Positions 36,669-45,031 of a DNA stretch of 64,000 nucleotides are shown piece after piece. The stretch is taken from the NCBI GenBank assembly GCA_016873495.1, contig VGXC01000002.1, forward strand, positions 107,994 through 171,993, in the 5' to 3' direction. A program made the translations under genes and the position numbers. The stretch's first letter is position 1, and every line of letters begins with the position of its first letter. This DNA is from Nitrospira sp. (GTDB taxonomy: Bacteria > Nitrospirota > Nitrospiria > Nitrospirales > Nitrospiraceae). The notes under the pieces were generated by a model, which did no database searches, had not been told where the DNA came from, and saw nothing but the letters and a program-made list of their open reading frames with translations.

Positions 36669-38150
36669 TCAGCCGGTCAGTTTGGCGAGCAGCGACTCGG
36701 CCGTGTCGCACCCCTCGAGCAACTCGCGCGTAAGCGCCTCGGAGCCGCGCAAGGGCTCCATCAAGGGGATTTTCTTGATCGTGGTGTTGCCGACATCGAA
36801 CAGCACCGAGGTCCAGCTGGCGGCATAGACCTGCCGGGGGAACTTTTTCAAACAGCTGCCGCGAAAAAACGCCCTGGTCCCGGAGGGGGCGTTCCGTTCG
36901 GCCCGGTCGATCTCGCTGTCCTGCAGCAGTCGGTCCACCAGGTTGCTGCGCTCCAGAGTAAAGTAAAGTCCCTTTTCTGGTCGCACATCGTGATACTGGA
37001 GGTCCATGAGAAAAACCCGCGGGTCATCCCAGCCGCACCCCTTCCGTTCCATGTAAGACCGAATCATCTGGCGCTTGGCCACCCAATCCAGTTCCCGCAC
37101 CAGGAGCAGGGGGTCCCGCTCCAGCTTGTCCAGCACTTCCTCCCAGCGCACCAGCACGTCCTTGGTCACTTGGGGCAGTTCGTGGCAGGCAAAATAGTCC
37201 TGCGCCGTCCGGAGGTAGGCGCGTTGGATTTCGATCGCCGACGTGACCCGCCCATCCGCCAGCTTCAGCGTGCCTTTCAAATCCAGGTCACGCGACACCG
37301 CTTTGATCGCCCGCACCGGCTCGTCCAACTCCAGCTTGGGGAACTCCACCCCGGCCTCGGCCATTTCCAGCACGATCGAGAGGGTTCCGACCTTCAAATA
37401 GGTGGAAAGCTCGCACATGTTCGCGTCGCCCACAATCACGTGCAGCCGGCGGTACTTGGCCGGATCGGCATGGGGCTCGTCGCGCGTGTTCACGATCGGC
37501 CGCTTGACCATCGTGTTCAGATCCACCAGACATTCGAAGAAGTCGGCTCGCTGGGAAATCTGATAGTCCGTCGGGCTCGTCTGGTTTTCCGCCCCGACTT
37601 TTCCCGAGCCGGCAAAGATGGGCCGGGTCACCAGGAACGGCACCAGCACTTGTACGATACGCTCGAAGGAAAGGGACCGGGCCAGTAAATAATTCTCGTG
37701 ATACCCGTAACTGTTCCCCTTGCCGTCCGAATTGTTCTTGTAGAGGACGAACTTCTCGCTGCCCCGATCCCGGGCCAAGGCCTTCAGACAATCGGCCATC
37801 ACCCGCTCGCCGGCCCGTTCGAAGGCGACAACCTCGCGCGCGTTCGTGCACTCCGGCGTGGAATATTCCGGATGGGCGCCGTCCACGTAGAGGCGGCCGC
37901 CGTTGACCAGCAGTTTGTTCAGCAGCCGGTTGTAATCGGGGCCCGGTCGTTCCCGCTCGCCCTCCACCTCGAAGCCCCGCGCATCGAGCAAGGGATTTTC
38001 GTTTTCGTAGTCCCAGAGGGCCTGCGGCGCGGGCAGGCCGGGATAGTGGCCGATGAGCTGGATGGAGTTGGAGACCGGGTCCATCGCATCCGGCTCTCTC
38101 GCCGCAATACCGAATTCCGTTTCCGTTCCTAATACCCGCGGCACGATCAT
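36669..38150 (-). CDS. dop: Deamidase/depupylase of Pup, Dop
   Basis: 493 residues from ATG 38150, 22 bases after mpa; the longer frame overlaps mpa. MIVPRVLGTETEFGIA is the Dop start. A stretch around residues 55-75 (LLDARGFEVEGERERPGPDY) is the Dop-specific loop missing in PafA. RLYVDGAHPEYSTPECTN holds the catalytic Asp, and NTRDEPHADPAKYRRLHVIVGDANM follows. Dop deamidates Pup-Gln to Glu and removes Pup from substrates. If the local modifier already ends in Glu, only depupylation would be needed. Confidence 0.93.
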   Translation of the reverse strand: MIVPRVLGTETEFGIAAREPDAMDPVSNSIQLIGHYPGLPAPQALWDYENENPLLDARGFEVEGERERPGPDYNRLLNKLLVNGGRLYVDGAHPEYSTPECTNAREVVAFERAGERVMADCLKALARDRGSEKFVLYKNNSDGKGNSYGYHENYLLARSLSFERIVQVLVPFLVTRPIFAGSGKVGAENQTSPTDYQISQRADFFECLVDLNTMVKRPIVNTRDEPHADPAKYRRLHVIVGDANMCELSTYLKVGTLSIVLEMAEAGVEFPKLELDEPVRAIKAVSRDLDLKGTLKLADGRVTSAIEIQRAYLRTAQDYFACHELPQVTKDVLVRWEEVLDKLERDPLLLVRELDWVAKRQMIRSYMERKGCGWDDPRVFLMDLQYHDVRPEKGLYFTLERSNLVDRLLQDSEIDRAERNAPSGTRAFFRGSCLKKFPRQVYAASWTSVLFDVGNTTIKKIPLMEPLRGSEALTRELLEGCDTAESLLAKLTG

Positions 38151-38172
38151 GGTGTGAGTCTCCAGGCCCTGC

Positions 38173-39942
38173 TCAGAAATAGTGGCCGGTGCTGATCGTT
38201 TCGATGCTCCGGGATTCGTTGGAGCCGGCCGTGATCGTCCGCACATGCACGATCTTCTCGCCCTTCTTGCCGGCGATCTTGGCCCAGTCGTCCGGATTGG
38301 TGGTGTTCGGGAGGTCCTCGTGTTCCTTGAACTCTTCCCGGATGGCCCGGAGCAGATCGTCCGCCTTGAGGCCCTTCTCGTTCGTGGCGATGGCCCGCTT
38401 GATGGCGAACTTCTTGGCCCGCGAGACGATGCCCTCGATCACAGCCCCGCTGGAAAAGTCTTTGAAGTAGAGGGTTTCCTTCTCGCCGTTCGCGTAGGTG
38501 ACCTCCAGGAACTTGTTTTCTTCGGAGGTGGCGTACATGGACTCCACGGTCATCCCAACCAGCCGCTCCACCATGACGCTCCGGTCCCCTCCGTGCCGCT
38601 CCACCTCGTCGGCGGCGAAGGGCAGGTCGGCGATCACATACTTGGCGAAGATTTCACGCGCCGAGAGTGCGTCGGGCCTGGAGATTTTGATCTTAATGTC
38701 CAAGCGGCCCGCACGCAGCACGGCGGGATCGATCAAGTCCTGCCGGTTGCTGGCGCCGATCACGATCACATTGCGCAACCGCTCCACCCCGTCGATCTCG
38801 GAGAGAAACTGCGGGACGATCGTGGATTCGATGTCCGAGGAGATCCCGGAGCCGCGCGTACGGAACAGGGCGTCCATCTCGTCGAAGAACACGATCACCG
38901 GATTGCCGTCGGCCGCCCGTTCCTTGGCCTTCTTGAAGACCTCGCGAACTTGCCGCTCCGATTCACCCACATACTTGTTCAGCAGCTCCGGGCCTTTGAC
39001 GTGCAGAAAGAAACTCCGCAGCTGCTTGCCCGTGAGGTGGCTCAACTTCTTGGCGATCGAGTTCGCCACGGCTTTGGCGATCAGCGTCTTGCCGCATCCG
39101 GGCGGGCCATAGAGCAGCACGCCCTTGGGAGGATTCAGCTTGTGCTCGGCGAACAAGTGCGGATGGAGGAACGGCAGTTCCACCGCATCCCGTACCTGTT
39201 CGATCTCCTTGGCCAGGCCGCCGATGTGGTCGTAACTGACGTCGGGCACCTCTTCCAAAACCAGTTCTTCCGCTTCGGACTTCGGCAGTTTCTCGATCAC
39301 ATAGCCAGAACGCGGGTCGTACAGCAGATGGTCCCCGACGCTCAGGTGTTCGATGAGCAGCGGCTCGCCCAACTCCGCCACCTTTTCTTCGTCGAAATGC
39401 AAGGTCACGAGCGCTCGCCGGCCCTCGAGAAGGTCTTTGAGACGAACGACTTCGCCCTGCCCGTCGAAGCCGCGTGACTCGATGATGTTGAAGGCCTCGT
39501 TGAGGACCACCTCCTGCCCCTTGCGCAGATCCTTCGGCTTGATCGAGGGATGGAGGTTGACCTTCATCTTGCGGCCCGTCACATATACGTTGGCCGTCGA
39601 ATCGCGGTTCAGACTGGAAAAGATCGCGTAGGTCGAGGGCGGCGCCGTCAGCTTCTCGACCTCGGCCCGCAGCGCCTCAATCTGGGTCTTGGCTTCTTGG
39701 AGGGTAGCGGTCAGCCGCTCGTTTTGCCGGTGGACTTGATCCGCCTGATAGCGGGATTGCTGCAACCGACGCAGCTCCTCCTCCAGTGTTTGAATCTGGA
39801 GCCGGAGCTTCTCTACTTCACGGCTGTCGTCGTCGCTCTTTCTCACGGGGGGCGCCTCTCCATCGGACAGACGTTCGGTAAGTTTCTTGACCGAATCCCG
39901 GAGGGTACGCAGACGGCCCGGATTTCGTTTCGACTCAGCCAT
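38173..39942 (-). CDS. mpa: Proteasome-associated ATPase Mpa/ARC
   Basis: 589 residues. An N-terminal coiled coil (~35-100, Glu/Arg/Leu/Gln-rich) is the part that captures Pup in Mpa. Two OB folds follow (TYAIFSSLNRDSTANVYVTGR onward), then the AAA domain with LLYGPPGCGKTLIAKAVANSI (Walker A) and VIVFFDEMDALF (Walker B). The protein ends STGHYF, a C-terminal Tyr-containing motif like the GQYL tail that docks into the alpha ring. First gene of the locus, driven by the promoter at 40002-40030. Confidence 0.94.
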   Translation of the reverse strand: MAESKRNPGRLRTLRDSVKKLTERLSDGEAPPVRKSDDDSREVEKLRLQIQTLEEELRRLQQSRYQADQVHRQNERLTATLQEAKTQIEALRAEVEKLTAPPSTYAIFSSLNRDSTANVYVTGRKMKVNLHPSIKPKDLRKGQEVVLNEAFNIIESRGFDGQGEVVRLKDLLEGRRALVTLHFDEEKVAELGEPLLIEHLSVGDHLLYDPRSGYVIEKLPKSEAEELVLEEVPDVSYDHIGGLAKEIEQVRDAVELPFLHPHLFAEHKLNPPKGVLLYGPPGCGKTLIAKAVANSIAKKLSHLTGKQLRSFFLHVKGPELLNKYVGESERQVREVFKKAKERAADGNPVIVFFDEMDALFRTRGSGISSDIESTIVPQFLSEIDGVERLRNVIVIGASNRQDLIDPAVLRAGRLDIKIKISRPDALSAREIFAKYVIADLPFAADEVERHGGDRSVMVERLVGMTVESMYATSEENKFLEVTYANGEKETLYFKDFSSGAVIEGIVSRAKKFAIKRAIATNEKGLKADDLLRAIREEFKEHEDLPNTTNPDDWAKIAGKKGEKIVHVRTITAGSNESRSIETISTGHYF

Positions 39943-40001
39943 GATCCCCTACGTCCATCGGTTCACCATGTCGAGCAGGCAACGCACCCAAGCCTTGGCG
40001 A

Positions 40002-40030
40002 ATTCTATCATCGCCCCCACATACGGTCAA
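40002..40030 (-). promoter_or_regulatory. Sigma-70-type promoter for the proteasome operon
   Basis: Minus strand TTGACC (40030-40025), a 17-base spacer and TAGAAT (40007-40002). The start would be near 39995, giving a ~53-base leader before mpa. The -35 box overlaps the stop of thiE, so the proteasome genes have their own promoter. Confidence 0.68.
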
Positions 40031-40668
40031 CTCTCGCTCATAGTTCCATGCGGGGCAGCCAGCAACGCGCGCGTCGCCGACGCCACCGAATCCGCCGACA
40101 AGAGCGCCGAGATCACCGCCACTCCTTGGGCCCCGGCGCGCCGCACCTCGCCCAAACGAGCGGCCGTGATCCCTCCGATGACAAAGACCGGTAACCGGCA
40201 CCGTTGAGCCGCCGCTTCAATCGGTCCGAGCCCGAGCGGAGCCCCATAGGCCAGCTTCGACCGAGTCTCATAGATAGGGCCCAGCAGGGCAAAATCAGCC
40301 CCCTCCGATTCGACGCGCAAGGCCTCCGTCGCCGAATGGACCGACACCCCGATCAACCGGTCCGGCCCCAGCAATCGGCGCGTCACCGCCACTGGGAGGC
40401 TGTCGGCGCGCAAATGCACCCCGTCGGCCTCGATGGCCATGGCAATGTCCAGCCGGTCGTTGATGAGCAGCTTGGCTCCATACTCGCGCGTCACCACACG
40501 CACCTCGCGTGCCAATTCCAACAGGGCCCCGGTTGGAAGATCTTTTTCCCGCAGTTGCACGGCGCGCAACCCGGCCGCCAGGGCCTCGCGCAGCAATGTC
40601 AGGAGCGGCCGGCCGGCGGTCTGATTCCGGTCGGTGACGAGGTAGAGTGAGAAATCAATGCGGGGCAT
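40027..40668 (-). CDS. thiE: Thiamine-phosphate synthase ThiE
   Basis: 213 residues. LYLVTDRNQTAGR, GLRAVQLREKDLPTGALLELA (diphosphate and HMP contacts), LLINDRLDIAMAIEADGVHL, and the C-terminal VFVIGGITAARLGEVRRAGAQGVAVISAL are the TIM-barrel ThiE signature. It couples HMP-PP and the thiazole phosphate to TMP. Third gene of thiS-thiG-thiE; a repeat element fills the 88-base gap after thiG. Confidence 0.94.
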   Translation of the reverse strand: MPRIDFSLYLVTDRNQTAGRPLLTLLREALAAGLRAVQLREKDLPTGALLELAREVRVVTREYGAKLLINDRLDIAMAIEADGVHLRADSLPVAVTRRLLGPDRLIGVSVHSATEALRVESEGADFALLGPIYETRSKLAYGAPLGLGPIEAAAQRCRLPVFVIGGITAARLGEVRRAGAQGVAVISALLSADSVASATRALLAAPHGTMSES

Positions 40669-40672
40669 GCTT

Positions 40673-40751
40673 CGTGAGGCGTTGTTCGTGAAGCGTATCT
40701 CGCGAAATGCAGCTCATCGGATCATCTTGCGCTTCACGCCTCACGTTTCAC
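40673..40751. repeat. Heptad-type inverted repeat element (CGTGAGGC / GCCTCACG arms)
   Basis: The arm near 40673-40695 (CGTGAGGCG..CGTGAAGCG) is answered by 40726-40751 (..GCGCTTCACGCCTCACG..) around about 30 bases. Located between thiG and thiE. Same unit family as 14885-14978 and 21264-21305. Confidence 0.65.
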
Positions 40752-40756
40752 TCAAC

Positions 40757-41530
40757 TTACAACATCCCCTCGATCGGGCTGCTGGCGGTCGCGTAGAGTT
40801 TCCGGGGAATGCGGCCGGCCTTGAACGCCAAGCGGCCTGCGTCCACGGCGTATTTCATAGCCTCGGCCATCATGATCGGATCTTTTGCGCCGGCGATGGC
40901 CGTGTTCATCAGTACCGCATCGGCCCCCAACTCCATGGCCAACGCCGCATCGGACGCCGTGCCGACCCCCGCATCCACGATGATCGGGACCTTGACGGTT
41001 TCCAGAATGATCTTGAGGTTGTAGGGATTGCGGATGCCGAGCCCGGACCCGATCGGCGCAGCTAACGGCATCACCGCCGGACAGCCGATGTCCACCAGCT
41101 TCTTGGCCACGATCGGATCGTCGTTCGTATAGGGCAAGACGATAAAGCCTTCCTTGATGAGGATCTTCGCCGCCTCAATCAACCCGGCCGTATCGGGGAA
41201 GAGCGTCTTTTCGTCCCCGATCACTTCCAGCTTGACCAGATCGGAGACCCCTGCGGCCCGACCCAGCCGGGCATAGCGCACCGCGTCCTCGACCGTGTAA
41301 CAGCCGGCCGTATTGGGCAGAATCTGGTACTTCTTCGGGTCCAGGTAATCGAGCAGGTTTTCTTTGGAGCGGTCGGTGATATTGACCCGACGCACCGCCA
41401 CCGTGACCACATCGGCGCCGGAGGCCTCGATGGCTTTCTTCGTCTCGACAAAATCCTTGTATTTTCCGGTCCCGACCCACAGGCGGGACTTGAATTCGCG
41501 GCCTGCAATCACCAGCCGATCGTCACTCAT
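40757..41530 (-). CDS. thiG: Thiazole synthase ThiG
   Basis: 257 residues. [87 protein letters not shown] and [34 protein letters not shown] (key parts only) are highly conserved in ThiG. It forms the thiazole ring from deoxyxylulose phosphate, dehydroglycine or glycine imine, and sulfur carried by ThiS thiocarboxylate. Separated from thiS by a repeat that enters the thiS 3' end. Confidence 0.96.
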   Translation of the reverse strand: MSDDRLVIAGREFKSRLWVGTGKYKDFVETKKAIEASGADVVTVAVRRVNITDRSKENLLDYLDPKKYQILPNTAGCYTVEDAVRYARLGRAAGVSDLVKLEVIGDEKTLFPDTAGLIEAAKILIKEGFIVLPYTNDDPIVAKKLVDIGCPAVMPLAAPIGSGLGIRNPYNLKIILETVKVPIIVDAGVGTASDAALAMELGADAVLMNTAIAGAKDPIMMAEAMKYAVDAGRLAFKAGRIPRKLYATASSPIEGML

Positions 41531-41552
41531 GGTTGACTCCCTGGAAACTCGA

Positions 41553-41634
41553 CCAGCACTCAGCCGTCAGCTCTCAGCTTTCGGGAAAACTCAATGCTGT
41601 TCTCATCTGAAAGCTGATTGCTGAAGGCTCTTGG
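41553..41634. repeat. Heptad-type inverted repeat element (TCAGC / GCTGA arms) overlapping the thiS 3' end
   Basis: The left arm 41553-41585 (CCAGCACTCAGCCGTCAGC...) and right arm 41607-41634 (CTGAAAGCTGATTGCTGAAG...) are complementary in their core (about 13 of 15) around ~21 bases. Same unit as 10714-10771. It supplies the last 20 codons and the stop of thiS. Confidence 0.7.
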
Positions 41635-41834
41635 CTCCCCCCTCCGATGAAACTGATGATCTCGACCCGATCCCCTTCTTGCAAGCCCCGCTGCGCAAAG
41701 CCCCCTTTGTCCAAAATTTCCAAATTCACTTCCACGGCCACACGCTCGGACTTGATGTCCAACTCGCGCAACAGGTCCGCCACCGTCGTGCCGACCTTGA
41801 CCTCTCGAGACTCCCCATTCACCTGAATCTGCAT
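41574..41834 (-). CDS. thiS: Sulfur carrier protein ThiS with repeat-derived C-terminal extension
   Basis: 86 residues from ATG 41834. The beta-grasp core is normal: MQIQVNGESREVKVGTTVAD, VAVEVNLEILDKGG and GDRVEIISFIGGG. ThiS must expose its C-terminal Gly-Gly for adenylation by ThiF and thiocarboxylate formation. Here about 20 residues (SQEPSAISFQMRT...) follow the GGG because the frame runs into an inverted repeat. Either the tail is trimmed by a protease, as for some carriers of this fold, or there is an error or recent damage. Promoter at 41850-41879. Confidence 0.88.
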   Translation of the reverse strand: MQIQVNGESREVKVGTTVADLLRELDIKSERVAVEVNLEILDKGGFAQRGLQEGDRVEIISFIGGGSQEPSAISFQMRTALSFPES

Positions 41835-41849
41835 AGGCAACGATGATGT

Positions 41850-41879
41850 ATCCTACGGGACGCTCAAAGCCCTTGTCAA
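41850..41879 (-). promoter_or_regulatory. Sigma-70-type promoter for thiS-thiG-thiE
   Basis: Minus strand TTGACA (41879-41874), an 18-base spacer and TAGGAT (41855-41850). The transcript start would be only ~10 bases before the thiS ATG, which leaves no room for a TPP riboswitch; no thi-box sequence is seen. Confidence 0.65.
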
Positions 41880-41955
41880 CAAAGGCCGAAAGGCACTAGC
41901 GGAGTATCCCTTGCCCTGCTACCATGGGAGCTAGTCCGTCTCAAGAAGGAAGCAG

Positions 41956-42423
41956 ATGACCGCCCACAACAAAGCCTTGGCTCAAATCTTCGTCTCGATG
42001 GCGGACAAGCTGGCGACACAGCAAGCCAATCCGCATCGGGTGCGGGCCTACCGGCGCGCGGCTGAGTCACTGGTGGAGCTGGAAGAAGATGTGTCCCTCG
42101 TGGCCGAGCGGGGCGCGTTACAGGAGATTCCCGGCATAGGGAAAGACCTATCGGCCAAGATTCAAGAATTTCTCAAAACGGGCAAGATCCAGGCTTATGA
42201 AGAGATGAAATCCCCTCTGCCGCGGGAGGTGGCCAGTTGGTCGACTCTTCCGGGCCTCTCGGACAACGTCATTCACCACCTCTATAACCGACTCGGGATC
42301 AAAACGCTGGACGACTTGGAAAGCCTCGTCCGCTCCCACCTCCTGCGCACTCTCCCCGGCGTTACCGCTTCGGAAGAAGAGCTGCTGGCGGCGATTCAGA
42401 CCCGCCGCCAAGCAGCCCCCTGA
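41956..42423 (+). CDS. Helix-hairpin-helix protein, stand-alone PolX-type N-terminal domain
   Basis: 155 residues. MTAHNKALAQIFVSMADKLATQQANPHRVRAYRRAA is the 8-kDa-like N-terminal domain of family X polymerases (key part NPHRVRAYRRAA). LQEIPGIGKDLSAKIQEFLKTGKI is a HhH DNA-binding motif, and a second HhH-like unit (LGIKTLDDLESLVRSHLLRTLPGV) follows. The polymerase palm and PHP exonuclease parts of PolX are absent, and no further frame continues it. Probably a small DNA-binding protein with a role in repair; precise function unknown. Confidence 0.8.
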   Translation: MTAHNKALAQIFVSMADKLATQQANPHRVRAYRRAAESLVELEEDVSLVAERGALQEIPGIGKDLSAKIQEFLKTGKIQAYEEMKSPLPREVASWSTLPGLSDNVIHHLYNRLGIKTLDDLESLVRSHLLRTLPGVTASEEELLAAIQTRRQAAP

Positions 42424-42451
42424 CCAAATCTGGGCGCAGATCGGAAAATCG

Positions 42452-43798
42452 TTACAGAGGCTTGAGGTCCTTAAAAATCTTCCAGGTCTTCAACAGTTCG
42501 ACTGCCTTCTGGAGCTGGGCGTCTTCCTCCAACGAAGCCTCGCCAGTTGGCTCGCCAGGATTGCTCTTGGCGCTGGACTCGTCACCAGGCTTGGCGGCCG
42601 CCGGAGGAGTCGTCGGGGCCTTCGCGGCAGGATGAGGAAGCACCGGCTTCCCCTCCCCTTCCTTATCCTTTTCCGTAGCCTTGGCCGCTATCACCGGCTG
42701 CTGTGGCTTCACGACGATGTCAGGGATGATGCCGGTGGACTGGATGGAGCGGCCCTTGGGCGTGTAGTACTTGGCCGTGGTCAGGCGTAAACCGGACCCG
42801 TCGGCCAGTGGCAGAATCGTCTGCACCGAGCCCTTGCCGAACGTCGTGGTCCCGATGATCACGGCCCGCCCCCAATCTTGCAAGGCGCCGGCCACGATCT
42901 CCGAGGCGCTGGCTGAGCCTTCGTTCACCAGGACGATCAGCGGAAACTCTTCGGGGGCTTCCTTCATCCGGGACAGGTACTCGTCCTTCCGCCCGTCCCG
43001 CCCTTTGATATAGACGATCAACTTGCCCGGCGCGACGAATTGCTCCGACACCTCCACCGCCGCCGTGAGCAGACCGCCGGGATTGTTCCGCAGGTCCAGG
43101 ATCGTGGACTGAAACTTCTGCTCCTTGAATTTTTTCAACGCCTTGGTCAGATCCCGGCCCGAGGCTTCCTGGAACTGGGTAAGTCGCACGTAGGCGATAT
43201 TGTTGTCGATGACCTTCGTACGGACGCTTTCGATCTTGATGATGTCCCGCTCCAACGCAAACACCAGCGGGTCCGCCACCCCGTCCCGTTGGACCGTGAG
43301 CGAGACCTTGGACCCCTTCGGCCCGCGCATCTTCTGCACGGCATCCATCAGGGTCAAGTCTTTGGTGGATTCCTCGTTGACCTTGACGATGAAGTCTCCG
43401 GCCTTGATTCCCGCCCGCTGGGCCGGCGTGCCCTCGATCGGCGCGATCACCGCCAAGCGGTTATCCTTGATGCCGATCTGGATACCCACGCCCCCGAACT
43501 CCCCCTTGGTCTCGACTTGGATCTCTTTGTACATCTCCGGGGTCATGTAGGCGGAATGAGGGTCCAGCGTGGAGAGCATCCCGCGGATGGCGCCTTGTAT
43601 CAGTTCCTTAGACTTGACCTCCTCGACGTAATGCTTCTGGACCTGGGTCAGCACCTCCGAGAAGGTTTTCAGCTCCTCGTACGTTTCCGTTGCGTGGCCG
43701 GTCCGCTCCCATCCCTTCCCGATCAATACGCCCACGAACAGCGTCAGCACAACGAGCGGGCCCAGATACCACGATCTTCGTTGAGGGTCCTGTTGCAT
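42452..43798 (-). CDS. ctpA: Carboxy-terminal processing protease, S41 family
   Basis: 448 residues. An N-terminal membrane anchor (WYLGPLVVLTLFVGVLIG) leads to TLDPHSAYMTPEMYKEIQ, a PDZ domain (~95-185, GFGGVGIQ-type entry and IEGTPAQRAGIKAGDFIVKVN), and the catalytic region VNEGSASASEIVAGALQD (Ser) with TTFGKGSVQTI (Lys). The C-terminal ~70 residues are Pro/Ala/Lys-rich. Ser-Lys proteases of this type process periplasmic proteins and regulate peptidoglycan hydrolases. It follows envC by 33 bases in the ftsEX unit, a common arrangement. Confidence 0.93.
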   Translation of the reverse strand: MQQDPQRRSWYLGPLVVLTLFVGVLIGKGWERTGHATETYEELKTFSEVLTQVQKHYVEEVKSKELIQGAIRGMLSTLDPHSAYMTPEMYKEIQVETKGEFGGVGIQIGIKDNRLAVIAPIEGTPAQRAGIKAGDFIVKVNEESTKDLTLMDAVQKMRGPKGSKVSLTVQRDGVADPLVFALERDIIKIESVRTKVIDNNIAYVRLTQFQEASGRDLTKALKKFKEQKFQSTILDLRNNPGGLLTAAVEVSEQFVAPGKLIVYIKGRDGRKDEYLSRMKEAPEEFPLIVLVNEGSASASEIVAGALQDWGRAVIIGTTTFGKGSVQTILPLADGSGLRLTTAKYYTPKGRSIQSTGIIPDIVVKPQQPVIAAKATEKDKEGEGKPVLPHPAAKAPTTPPAAAKPGDESSAKSNPGEPTGEASLEEDAQLQKAVELLKTWKIFKDLKPL

Positions 43799-43831
43799 AG
43801 CTGAATTTTCCTTTCTCTTGTCCCTTCAATC

Positions 43832-45031
43832 TTACCGCCGTTTAGCCAACCAGGGCAGAGGATCCACCGGCTCCGCGCCCTCGCGCAACTCGAAGTAGAG
43901 CGTGTTTTCCCCGGTCAATCCCGTATCTCCGGTCTCTCCGATGACCTGCCCCGTCTGCACCTGGTCTCCGACTTTCGCCATCAGCTTGGAGGCATGCGCA
44001 TAAAGCGAGAAGAAGCCGTTCACATGGTCCAGGATCACCACCAAGCCATAGCCCTTGAGCCAATCCGCATAGGCCACCGAGCCTGGCATCACTGCACGGA
44101 TCGCGCTGCCTTCCTCGGTCCGGATCTCGATGCCCTTCTTCTGCACGTACGTGTCGAACGTCGGGTGCTTCTGCCGCCCGAAATGGGACACCACATGCCC
44201 GTCGGCCGGCCAGTGCAGGGAGCCTTTGAACGGGTGAATACCCGCCACATCCTTCCTGGGCTTGGCGACCGCCGCCCGCCGGCGCGCTTCCAGCTCCTTG
44301 AGCAGCGCATCGATCCGGCCCGCAGACCGTTCCAACTCCTCGACCATCCGGTCATAGGCGTGCTTCTCATGGGTAACCTTGGCGAGGAAGAGATTTTTCT
44401 CCCGCTTGATGCCCTGAATCTCTTGCAGTTTCCGTTCCGTATGCTGCTTGTAGGCCAGCATTTCTTCGCGGGCTTCCGCCCGCTGCCCTTCGATCCGTTG
44501 CAACCGCCCCACATCGTCCTGATAGGCGTCCAACAGATCATACTCCCGTTTGGAGACGGCGGAAAGGTATTGGAACCTCCGCTGCAGGTTCCCGTAGTCG
44601 TCCACGGACAGCAACGCCTTTAGATAGCCGAACCGACCCTCCATGTACTGGACGCGGATGCGCGTGAGGATCGAACTGCGGCGGTCGCCGATCCGCGCGC
44701 GGAGCGACCCGATCTGGCCGTTGATCTCCTCGATTTCCCGGTCCTTCTGCGCCAGCTTGCGACCGATGTCCTGCCGCTCGTGGCGGCTTTTCATCAGGCG
44801 CTCGTCCAGGTCCTGGATCGCCTGCATGGTAAACTCCCGCTTCTTTTCCGCCTCGACCGCATGCTTTTTCTTTTCCTGGATCTCGTCCTTCAACTTCTCC
44901 AGGTTTTTCCGCTCGCGCTCGATCTTCTGGGAGATGGGGTCGCTGCGATCTTTCGCGGCCAGAGCCGGATCGCCCGCCGGCCAGCAGCCTCCTGCGATTC
45001 CGATCAGCAGCGCCAGTCTCACGGCCTTCAT
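43832..45031 (-). CDS. envC: Murein hydrolase activator EnvC-like protein
   Basis: 399 residues. A signal peptide (cleaved near PALAAKD) precedes a long coiled coil (~30-260), then a C-terminal LytM domain. The zinc site is degenerate: the first His/Asp region reads FDTYVQKKGIEIRT and the final HxH region reads ENTLYFELREG with no His. This matches EnvC, which has no activity itself but activates amidases when FtsEX cycles ATP. ATG overlaps the ftsX stop by four bases, fixing the functional link. Confidence 0.92.
   Translation of the reverse strand: MKAVRLALLIGIAGGCWPAGDPALAAKDRSDPISQKIERERKNLEKLKDEIQEKKKHAVEAEKKREFTMQAIQDLDERLMKSRHERQDIGRKLAQKDREIEEINGQIGSLRARIGDRRSSILTRIRVQYMEGRFGYLKALLSVDDYGNLQRRFQYLSAVSKREYDLLDAYQDDVGRLQRIEGQRAEAREEMLAYKQHTERKLQEIQGIKREKNLFLAKVTHEKHAYDRMVEELERSAGRIDALLKELEARRRAAVAKPRKDVAGIHPFKGSLHWPADGHVVSHFGRQKHPTFDTYVQKKGIEIRTEEGSAIRAVMPGSVAYADWLKGYGLVVILDHVNGFFSLYAHASKLMAKVGDQVQTGQVIGETGDTGLTGENTLYFELREGAEPVDPLPWLAKRR

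Noticed and set aside
41835..41955. TPP riboswitch upstream of thiS
   Set aside because: No thi-box sequence, and the promoter is too close to the ATG to leave room.
41941..41960. GGAAGCAG-like sequence resembling the SRP RNA tip
   Set aside because: Flanking bases do not form the SRP hairpin; it is the ribosome site region of the HhH gene.
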